A stretch of DNA of 64,000 nucleotides from assembly GCA_910579545.1 (NCBI GenBank), contig CAJTVI010000003.1:1-64000 (forward strand), given 5' to 3'. Positions 25,614 to 31,745 of this stretch are shown piece after piece. The position numbers and the translations under genes are program-made. Under the pieces are notes generated by a model. That model was not told the DNA's origin, did not search any database, and saw nothing but the letters and a program-made list of their open reading frames with translations. The stretch's first letter is position 1; each line of letters begins with the position of its first letter. The DNA is from an uncultured Oscillospiraceae bacterium. GTDB taxonomy: Bacteria > Bacillota > Clostridia > Oscillospirales > Ruminococcaceae.

Positions 25614-25892
25614 TCAGCGGCCCTGTTTTGCGGTGCGGCCGCCGCCCTGCCGCGCGTACTTTTGCTGGGTGGCGGCCCCGCCCCGCAGGTGCCGTTCGGC
25701 CTTGTTGCGGCCCAGCACCTGCTGCACCTCGCCAAACAGCGAGGGGCTCAGCCGCCGCAGCCGGCAGGTAACGTCCTTATGTACGGTGGACTTGCTGATG
25801 CCAAACGCCTGCGCCGCGCCGCGCACCGTGGCCTTGTGGGCCACAATGTATTCGCCCAGCCGCACCGCCCGCTCCTCGGGGTTGCCCTTCAT
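25614..25892 (-). CDS. spoIIID: Sporulation transcriptional regulator SpoIIID
   Basis: A 92-residue DNA-binding protein. The block from EERAVRLGEYIVAHKATVR through FGISKSTVHKDV to NKAERHLRGG matches SpoIIID, which acts in the mother cell after engulfment together with SigK/SigE regulons. The helix-turn-helix spans about residues 24-43. A Gly/Arg/Gln-rich C-terminal extension follows. GGAGG precedes the ATG. A 31-bp stretch of its HTH-coding sequence recurs exactly at 28923-28953, on the far side of a restriction-modification island. Confidence 0.92.
   Translation of the reverse strand: MKGNPEERAVRLGEYIVAHKATVRGAAQAFGISKSTVHKDVTCRLRRLSPSLFGEVQQVLGRNKAERHLRGGAATQQKYARQGGGRTAKQGR
25801..25831 (+). 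repeat. 31-bp direct repeat, copy inside spoIIID
   Basis: Identical to 28923-28953. On the minus strand it encodes QAFGISKSTV, the recognition helix of SpoIIID. Two mismatches further, 7 more bases match. The copies bracket the lower-GC island. Confidence 0.85.
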
Positions 25893-26054
25893 CCGCCATT
25901 CCTCCCTGCGCGGGGCCGCGCCAAAAGGGTGCCCCGGCGGCCCGCGATGCTGTTACAAGCCTATGCGCAAGGTGGCTTAAAAATGCAGATTTGGGATGAG
26001 GGAAAGGGGAATCGCAGGGGACGGCTGTAATTGGCTGAAGTTAGGCTTGCCTAT

Positions 26055-26083
26055 TTGGGCCCAAACGCGGTATGGTGTATAAA
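26055..26083 (+). promoter_or_regulatory. Promoter of the restriction-modification island
   Basis: TTGGGC, 17 bp, TATAAA (26078-26083), just before the Vsr-like gene. The -10 is good and the -35 weak. Confidence 0.45.
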
Positions 26084-26114
26084 AAGAAATGAAACGGATA
26101 GGGATGGGAAGCAG

Positions 26115-26591
26115 ATGGGGGATATAATGACAAAAGAGCAGCGCAGTAGGGCAATGAGCCGTATTAGAGGGAAGGATACGAGTATAGAGGTTCTGCTTCG
26201 GAAAACCCTTTGGCACAGGGGCATCCGGTATCGGAAAAACGACAGACGTTTACCAGGTACCCCGGATATAGCAATCACAAAATATAAGATTGCCATCTTT
26301 TGTGACAGTGAGTTTTTCCATGGTTACCATTGGGAAATCAAGAAACAGAAGCTGGGCCATAACCGGGAATATTGGATCAAAAAGATTGAGCGCAACATGG
26401 TGCGCGACCGCGAAAACGATGTAAAGTTGATTGCTATGGATTGGATCCCCATCCATTTTTGGGGGGAGGAAATACAAAAATGCACATGGGAATGTGTAGA
26501 AGCTGTCGAGGATTTGATTTTTGAGTTGCAGGTGGCATCGTTTGATGGTATGATAAAAGATACAATGGACTATGTTGATGATATAAAATGA
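26115..26591 (+). CDS. Very-short-patch (Vsr-like) T:G mismatch endonuclease
   Basis: A 158-residue nuclease of the Vsr fold. The N-terminal RSRAMSRIRGKDTSIE block, the catalytic Asp in LPGTPDIAI near residue 54, and the NREYWIKKIERN helix are family hallmarks. Vsr nicks at T:G mismatches that arise when 5-methylcytosine deaminates, which fits the neighbouring m5C methyltransferase. The Cys/His zinc ligands of E. coli Vsr are absent (DSEFFHGYHW in their place), so this is the zinc-less branch. A second in-frame ATG at 26127 is an alternative start. AT-richer than its surroundings. Confidence 0.85.
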   Translation: MGDIMTKEQRSRAMSRIRGKDTSIEVLLRKTLWHRGIRYRKNDRRLPGTPDIAITKYKIAIFCDSEFFHGYHWEIKKQKLGHNREYWIKKIERNMVRDRENDVKLIAMDWIPIHFWGEEIQKCTWECVEAVEDLIFELQVASFDGMIKDTMDYVDDIK

Positions 26592-26640
26592 TATTTTTAT
26601 ATCATCAATATATAAACTGATAAATGGCAAGGAGTAGCCA

Positions 26641-26850
26641 ATGACAATATCGGAACAGATCAAAGTCCTGTGTGTGCGTTCCAACATTAGCGTTTCAGAA
26701 CTTGCGAGGCGGCTGGGGACAACGCCGCAAAACCTGGCTTCAAAAATGAAATGGGAGAGTTTTACAGTGCATGATTTGGAATATATGGCTGAAGCGGTGG
26801 GATGCTCTTTTGAACGCCATTTTGTCCTTCCAAATGGCGAAAAGGTTTAA
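26641..26850 (+). CDS. XRE-type helix-turn-helix protein of the R-M island
   Basis: A 69-residue HTH protein (ISVSELARRLGTTPQNLASKM, residues ~16-37). Single-domain XRE proteins of this size next to restriction-modification genes often act as controller (C) proteins that time endonuclease expression; a phage-repressor-like role is equally possible. It lies 50 bp after the Vsr-like gene and 15 bp before the methyltransferase. Confidence 0.75.
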   Translation: MTISEQIKVLCVRSNISVSELARRLGTTPQNLASKMKWESFTVHDLEYMAEAVGCSFERHFVLPNGEKV

Positions 26851-26864
26851 CAAAGAGGGGAACA

Positions 26865-28064
26865 ATGGATTTGCTGCATTTCAAGGATAGCGCCTCAAAC
26901 CGGGACGTGATTTCCCTGTTCTCTGGGGCGATGGGGTTGGATATTGGCCTTGCAAAGGCGGGATTGAGGATTGCCATAGGGCAGGACTTCGACCCCATCT
27001 GTGTTGCGACTATGCGCGCAAATGGCCATGAGGTACTGGGCGGGGACATCCGTGGGATTCATGAAGCGGACTTGTTGGAAAGGGCCGGTTTGGCACAAGG
27101 GGAGGCTTTCCTGATCTGTGGGGGGCCGCCCTGCCAGCCCTTTTCGACCGCCGGCAAGCGTTTGGGGATCAATGACCCCAGGGGCAGCCTGTTCATGGAT
27201 TTTATCCGTATGATCGATTACGCCCGGCCCCGGTTTTTTATTATGGAAAATGTTAAAGGGATCATGTCCGCACCACTCAAGCATATCCCGCTGGCGGAAC
27301 GGGACAGGGATGACCCGGAGCAGCGGCTGGGGACGGTTTTGGATGTTATCCTTTCTGAATTTGGTAAGCTGGGGTATAAGACGGTATATGGCCTTTTGGA
27401 TGCCGCCAATTATGGTGTCCCTCAGTTCCGCGAGCGGTTCGTCCTGATTGGGAGCCGGGATCATGAGGATGTTTTCCTGCCGTTCCCGACCCATTTCCAG
27501 ATGCATCAGGATGCCGCATATCGCTGGCGCACTTTGCGGGACAGCATCAAGTATTTGGAGGGCGATCGCGGGGAGTGCGCCACATTCAGCAAAGAGCGCC
27601 TGGCATACCTGCGCCTTGTCCCAGAGGGGGGGAACTGGCGTGACCTCCCGGAGGATGTGCGCAAAGAGGCCATGGGCGGCGCTTATAGGTCTGGAGGCGG
27701 GAAGGTCGGGTTTTATAGACGGTTATCTTATCAGCAGCCATCCCCCACTTTGGTTACATCCCCCGTGCAAAAGGCGACCATGATGTGCCATCCGACCCAA
27801 GACCGCCCGCTCAGTATCCGGGAATATGCCTGCATCCAACAGTTCCCACCAAATTGGAAATTTATGGGGACGACTGCGGCCAAATACCGCCAGATCGGCA
27901 ATGCCGTGCCGGTGGGACTGGCATTAGCACTGGGGAATGCCGTGCTTTCTGTTGCAGACCAGTCTGCCGAAATTCGCACAAAAAGGTTCAGGGGGACAAA
28001 CGTCCATCAAAAGCTGAAGCAGGCCATCGAAATAGGAGGGAGCAAAGGTGCCCATAAACAATAA
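26865..28064 (+). CDS. DNA (cytosine-5) methyltransferase
   Basis: A 399-residue m5C methyltransferase. The ten-motif order is visible: SAM-binding FSGAMGLDIG near residue 20, the catalytic Cys in GGPPCQPFS near 85, ENVKGI near 128, QFRERFVLIG near 190, a variable target-recognition region and a C-terminal QIGNAVPVGLA. It would protect its host against the downstream endonuclease. The recognition site cannot be read from sequence. Its 3' end overlaps the endonuclease start by 17 bp. GC content and codon use differ clearly from neighbours. Confidence 0.95.
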   Translation: MDLLHFKDSASNRDVISLFSGAMGLDIGLAKAGLRIAIGQDFDPICVATMRANGHEVLGGDIRGIHEADLLERAGLAQGEAFLICGGPPCQPFSTAGKRLGINDPRGSLFMDFIRMIDYARPRFFIMENVKGIMSAPLKHIPLAERDRDDPEQRLGTVLDVILSEFGKLGYKTVYGLLDAANYGVPQFRERFVLIGSRDHEDVFLPFPTHFQMHQDAAYRWRTLRDSIKYLEGDRGECATFSKERLAYLRLVPEGGNWRDLPEDVRKEAMGGAYRSGGGKVGFYRRLSYQQPSPTLVTSPVQKATMMCHPTQDRPLSIREYACIQQFPPNWKFMGTTAAKYRQIGNAVPVGLALALGNAVLSVADQSAEIRTKRFRGTNVHQKLKQAIEIGGSKGAHKQ

Positions 28065-28782
28065 TTACAATGAAGAAGCCATTGTAGGAGCCATTGCGAC
28101 TGCGTTGGATAATTTCTACACGAACCTTATCAAAAAGGTGGACAGCCTTAACGTCAAGGCCGTTATGAAACGGAAAAACCCCTATCTGTTCCGGGCAAAA
28201 GCTATGAATGGTGCGGCCCAGATCGTTGACGCAATCCTTGCGGCCTTTGTGTCCTCGTCCGAGGAAACGATTTTCGGGAATGTGTTCTTTGAGCCGATTG
28301 CCACTGCGGCCGCCCATGGGCAAAAAGCATTGGCAGAGGGTGTGGATATTATGGTGGAGCAAGAGGGTACCATCTATGCTATTGCTGTAAAATCCGGCAC
28401 AAGCGTTTTCAATGCAGACAGCCGAAAAAAACAGGAGCAGAATTTCATAGCCGCGAGCAAGCTGGCCCATCAGGCCAAGAAACGCTTTGTCCCGATTGTC
28501 GGCTACGGCTATGGGAAAAAGAAAGCCTCCAACCGTGGGATTCCCAAGTTTTACACGGAATTAGCGGGTAAGGATTTCTGGGCTGAATTGACCGGCGATG
28601 AAGGGTTCTACATAAAGTTGATCCGCTTCATGGACAAGCTGCCGGAAAAGTATGTGGAAGAATTCGATGCCTCTTATCAGAAAGCGGCTAACCGCCTCGT
28701 CCGCGAGTTTACCCAGGAATTCTGCTTTGAAGATGGCAGCATTGATTGGGAGAAGCTTGTGGAGTTTAACTCTGGGAATTGA
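28048..28782 (+). CDS. Type II restriction endonuclease, PmeII-like
   Basis: A 244-residue protein. KRKNPYLFRAK near residue 33, SSSEETIFG near 70 and a D...AIAVKSG nuclease core near 108-124 (GVDIMVEQEG then AVKSGT) resemble the PmeII-type restriction endonucleases as I remember them. The GTG start with AGGAGGG lies inside the methyltransferase gene, a coupling usual for R-M pairs. Specificity need not be that of PmeII, since the partner methylates cytosine. No database check was possible. Confidence 0.7.
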   Translation: MPINNNYNEEAIVGAIATALDNFYTNLIKKVDSLNVKAVMKRKNPYLFRAKAMNGAAQIVDAILAAFVSSSEETIFGNVFFEPIATAAAHGQKALAEGVDIMVEQEGTIYAIAVKSGTSVFNADSRKKQEQNFIAASKLAHQAKKRFVPIVGYGYGKKKASNRGIPKFYTELAGKDFWAELTGDEGFYIKLIRFMDKLPEKYVEEFDASYQKAANRLVREFTQEFCFEDGSIDWEKLVEFNSGN

Positions 28783-28922
28783 GAAAGGGGATAGGTGCAG
28801 CTACACACCCTCCCTCCAAAACAGGTGGCATAGGCCAGCCCATCCCCGGTGCTGATCCATGCCGCCTGTTTGCTTATATGGCCGATTACTGTATTGCCCA
28901 TGTTCGCCGTTCTGTTCCATAG

Positions 28923-28953
28923 GTACGGTGGACTTGCTGATGCCAAACGCCTG
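28923..28953 (+). repeat. 31-bp direct repeat, isolated spoIIID fragment
   Basis: Exact copy of 25801-25831 in the same orientation, extended by 7 of the next 9 bases. Beyond about 28962 no further similarity to the 5' half of spoIIID is visible. Confidence 0.85.
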
Positions 28954-28979
28954 TACCGCGCCCTTGCCGGATTATGCAG

Positions 28980-29012
28980 AAAACCGTCCCCGGCGCCTTG
29001 CGCCGGGGACGG
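28980..29012 (-). terminator. Terminator of the glucuronidase/P-loop kinase operon
   Basis: On the minus strand a 13-bp stem (CCGTCCCCGGCGC and its complement) with a 3-nt loop is followed by TTTT. Confidence 0.8.
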
Positions 29013-29104
29013 CAGAGGAACCCGCAAAAGGGGAATAGGAAAGCGGGGCTAAGCATACATGGGGCTTTTGGGGCAAGCAGGGGCCGTCTTAGGGCAAAGG
29101 CACA

Positions 29105-29734
29105 TTAAACAGATGCGGCCGGCCCGCTTGACGCAGCCGCGTCTGCCGCCCAGGCCCGCACGCGGCGGCCCACCTGCTCGGGGGTAAGGGGGTCGGTATC
29201 CAAAAAATCGGTGCCGGGCCGGCCGGCAAACCAGGCCTGTTTTGCCGGCAGCAGGGCGGTGAGGGTGTGCTCAAAAAACGCCCGGCTGCGGGAGGCATCG
29301 GCCGCGGCGCGGCGGCGCAGGGTGCCGGGCGAAGCCCGCAAAAAGAGGGTGCGGGCGGGCATGCAGCGGCGCAGGGCGGCCAGCTCGGGGGCAAGCGCCC
29401 GCTCCACCGGCCAATCGGCCCCGATGCTGCGGGGGTAAAACAGGGTGTAAAACTCGATCTCCTCCGCGCCGTAATCCAGCACGGCGCAGCCGCGGGCCTG
29501 CCGCTGTACCGCCTGCCAGCGGGCGATCTCGTGCGCGATCCAGATGCGCTGGATCGCGAGATAGTCCTCAAACCAGGTTTTATCAAGGCCCCGCCGCCGC
29601 ACCTCGGCAATGGGGGCGGCGCTGTCCTCCAAAAACACGGTCAGCTCGGGGGCATTGCGCGCCAGCCAGCGGGCCGCGGTGGTCTTGCCCACGGCCATGC
29701 AGCCCTGCAGCGAAAGCACCAAAACCGGCGGCAC
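29105..29734 (-). CDS. P-loop kinase-like ATPase
   Basis: A 209-residue nucleotide-binding protein with Walker A GCMAVGKTT near residue 12. Its central FLRASPGTLRRRA and an RSRAFFEH helix resemble deoxynucleoside or small-molecule kinases (AAA_33/dNK-like). The GTG at 29734 is preferred, 7 bp after the glucuronidase stop and preceded by AAGGGG; a TTG at 29758 inside that gene is the alternative. Co-transcription with uidA suggests a linked but unknown role, for example phosphorylating a released aglycone or sugar. Substrate unknown. Confidence 0.6.
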   Translation of the reverse strand: MPPVLVLSLQGCMAVGKTTAARWLARNAPELTVFLEDSAAPIAEVRRRGLDKTWFEDYLAIQRIWIAHEIARWQAVQRQARGCAVLDYGAEEIEFYTLFYPRSIGADWPVERALAPELAALRRCMPARTLFLRASPGTLRRRAAADASRSRAFFEHTLTALLPAKQAWFAGRPGTDFLDTDPLTPEQVGRRVRAWAADAAASSGPAASV

Positions 29735-29741
29735 GGCCGGG

Positions 29742-31541
29742 TTACCCCTTATAGCCAAAGTTCGGGATGGCCTGCCAGCGTTTGCGGAAGTAGTGGGCGG
29801 CCAGCTTGGGCCGGCGGTCGCGGGTCAAGAGGCCCTTTTTGTTGCCGTCCACCCGCATGGGGCCCTGGATGGTGGCAAAGTCCGCAAAGTTCCAGACCTG
29901 CTCGCCGATAAAGAAGGGGCGCTTGTCAAACTCGGCGTTGATCCGGGCGTAGTATGCGGCCTGGTACTCCTCGCTGAACATCTCGCCGTTTGTGCCATGG
30001 ATGCCGGGGTAGGTGTCGGCCCCATACTCGGTTACCATCAGCGGCCTGCCCTGGGCGGCCCAGAAATCCAGCTCGGTGTTCCAGGCGTCGCAGGCGGCGT
30101 CAAGGTCGCCGCTGAGGTTGTACCAGCCGTAATAGCGGTTGATGCAGCAGACGTCCATCGTGCGGGTGATGAGGTCCCTGGTGTAGTCGTTCTGGCAGGC
30201 CACCAGGGTCACCGGGCGGTCCTGCGGGTCGCAGGCGTGGGCCAGCTCGTAGAGCGGGCGGAAGTAATCATAGGCGGACTGGGGGAAGTGCTCGGTGTCC
30301 GGCTCGTTGGCGATCGACCACATGACCACGCTGGGGTGGTTTTTGTCCCGGGCGACCATCTCCCGGATGACCTCCTCGTGGTGCTCCCGGATGCGCATGG
30401 TCTTGTAGGGGTCGGCGCTGCCCCCCGCGTTGATGCCCACCGCCGGGGCCTCGTCGATGATGACGATGCCCTCCCGGTCGCAGAGGTCGTACATCTCCTC
30501 GGCATAGGGGTAGTGGCTGGTGCGGAAGGAGTTGGCCCCCAGCCAGCGGATGAGCGAGAGATCCTTGACGTTGAGGCACTCGTCCATGCCCCGGCCGCGG
30601 AAAAAGCTGTCCTCATGCTTGCCAAAGCCCTTGAAATAGAAGGGCTGGCCGTTGATGAGAAAGCGCGCGCCCTCCACCCGCACCGTGCGCACCCCAAAGG
30701 GCTGCTCGTATACGTCCTCGCCCATGGTCACCCGCAGCCGGTAGAGGTAGGCCGCGCCCGGCTGCCAGAGGGTCACGTCCGGGATGGCGATCCGCCCCTC
30801 GGCGCCCTCGGCCTCGGCCCCGGGCACCGGGAGGCCGTTTGCGTCCAGCACCGCCGCGTGTATGGCGCCGCCGCCCTCTGCCGCGACCTTGTACTCCACA
30901 AAGCCGGTGCTGCCCTCATAGCCGGTGACAAGCGAGATGTCCCGGATATACTCAGCCGGGGTGGTGTAGAGCCGCACCGGCCGGATGATGCCGGCGTAGT
31001 TAAAAAAGTCGAAGTTGGGGCGGTTTTGGGGCTTGGCCCGGGTCTTGGCCAGCTCGATGGAGGGGATGCCGGGGTTGTCCGAGCCAAAAAAGGCGACGGC
31101 GCCCTCGTTGCCCACCGGCAGGGTGGAGTAGCTGACCCGGTTGTCCACCGCTACGGTCAGGCGGTTTTCGCCGGCCTTGACCAGGTCCCCCAATTCAAAC
31201 TCAAAGGGCAAAAAGCCCCCCTTGTGTTCGCCTAACTTTTGGCCGTTCAAAAAGACCTCGGCCGCGTGGGTCACAGCGGCAAACCGCAGCACCACCCGCT
31301 GGCCGGCCATGGCCCGGGGCAGGCTGAACACCCGCTGGTACACGGCCCAGCCGTAGTGGCTGCGCAGGTCGATGTCGTCCTTCTGGTCGTTGTAGGCGGC
31401 GGGCACCGCCATCGAAAGGGGCTCGGGCAGCGGCGCGCCGGCCCATTCCAAGGGCCAGCCTTCGGCCCCGGCGGGCTTAAAATCCCACACGCCGCCAAGC
31501 TCCAGCAGCATCCGGGCCTCGTTCATCTTAGGGTAAAGCAT
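29742..31541 (-). CDS. uidA: Beta-glucuronidase (GH2)
   Basis: A 599-residue GH2 enzyme that releases D-glucuronate from beta-glucuronides. The acid/base Glu413 lies in IANEPDTE, the nucleophile Glu505 in VTEYGADTYPGIHG, and the glucuronate-specific Asn567/Lys569 in GNKKGLLTRDRRPK; these positions fall within one or two residues of E. coli GusA. No signal peptide, so it is probably cytoplasmic. Between VGIN and ARDKN it is about 13 residues shorter than my recollection of the E. coli enzyme, so the large substrate-facing loop 1 appears reduced. AGGGAGG precedes the ATG. Confidence 0.95.
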   Translation of the reverse strand: MLYPKMNEARMLLELGGVWDFKPAGAEGWPLEWAGAPLPEPLSMAVPAAYNDQKDDIDLRSHYGWAVYQRVFSLPRAMAGQRVVLRFAAVTHAAEVFLNGQKLGEHKGGFLPFEFELGDLVKAGENRLTVAVDNRVSYSTLPVGNEGAVAFFGSDNPGIPSIELAKTRAKPQNRPNFDFFNYAGIIRPVRLYTTPAEYIRDISLVTGYEGSTGFVEYKVAAEGGGAIHAAVLDANGLPVPGAEAEGAEGRIAIPDVTLWQPGAAYLYRLRVTMGEDVYEQPFGVRTVRVEGARFLINGQPFYFKGFGKHEDSFFRGRGMDECLNVKDLSLIRWLGANSFRTSHYPYAEEMYDLCDREGIVIIDEAPAVGINAGGSADPYKTMRIREHHEEVIREMVARDKNHPSVVMWSIANEPDTEHFPQSAYDYFRPLYELAHACDPQDRPVTLVACQNDYTRDLITRTMDVCCINRYYGWYNLSGDLDAACDAWNTELDFWAAQGRPLMVTEYGADTYPGIHGTNGEMFSEEYQAAYYARINAEFDKRPFFIGEQVWNFADFATIQGPMRVDGNKKGLLTRDRRPKLAAHYFRKRWQAIPNFGYKG

Positions 31542-31583
31542 TCATCATTCCTCCCTTTTGTGTTGTGGCGTATCAGCCCCCCC

Positions 31584-31745
31584 GCCGCGCGGTTTGGCCG
31601 GGGGCGGTTTTTTGTATAAAGGGTTCCCCCCAAAAAAAGGGTTCCCCGCGCGGGCGGCGGGGGCCGGCTTTGCTTTTTCCGGCTCAAAGGCTTTGGGGCG
31701 GCTGCGCCGGGCCGCGCACCAGCCGCGCGGTTTGGCCGGGGGCGG
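31584..31745 (+). repeat. 24-bp direct repeat pair flanking the GH78-like stop codon
   Basis: GCCGCGCGGTTTGGCCGGGG plus GCGG occurs at 31584-31607 (intergenic) and 31722-31745 (last codons of the GH78-like gene), suggesting a small local duplication. Two copies of AAAGGGTTCCCC lie between them. Confidence 0.7.

Larger units (their letters stand above)
28783..29104. other. Island right flank without genes
   Basis: No coding frame supported. It contains the second copy of the 31-bp spoIIID-derived repeat (28923-28953) and a minus-strand terminator. I see no integrase fragment or tRNA. Confidence 0.5.

Noticed and set aside
29610..31235. 541-codon open frame on the plus strand
   Set aside because: Antisense to the beta-glucuronidase, whose catalytic residues are all in place; the product is a low-complexity Val/Gly/Ala-rich shadow.
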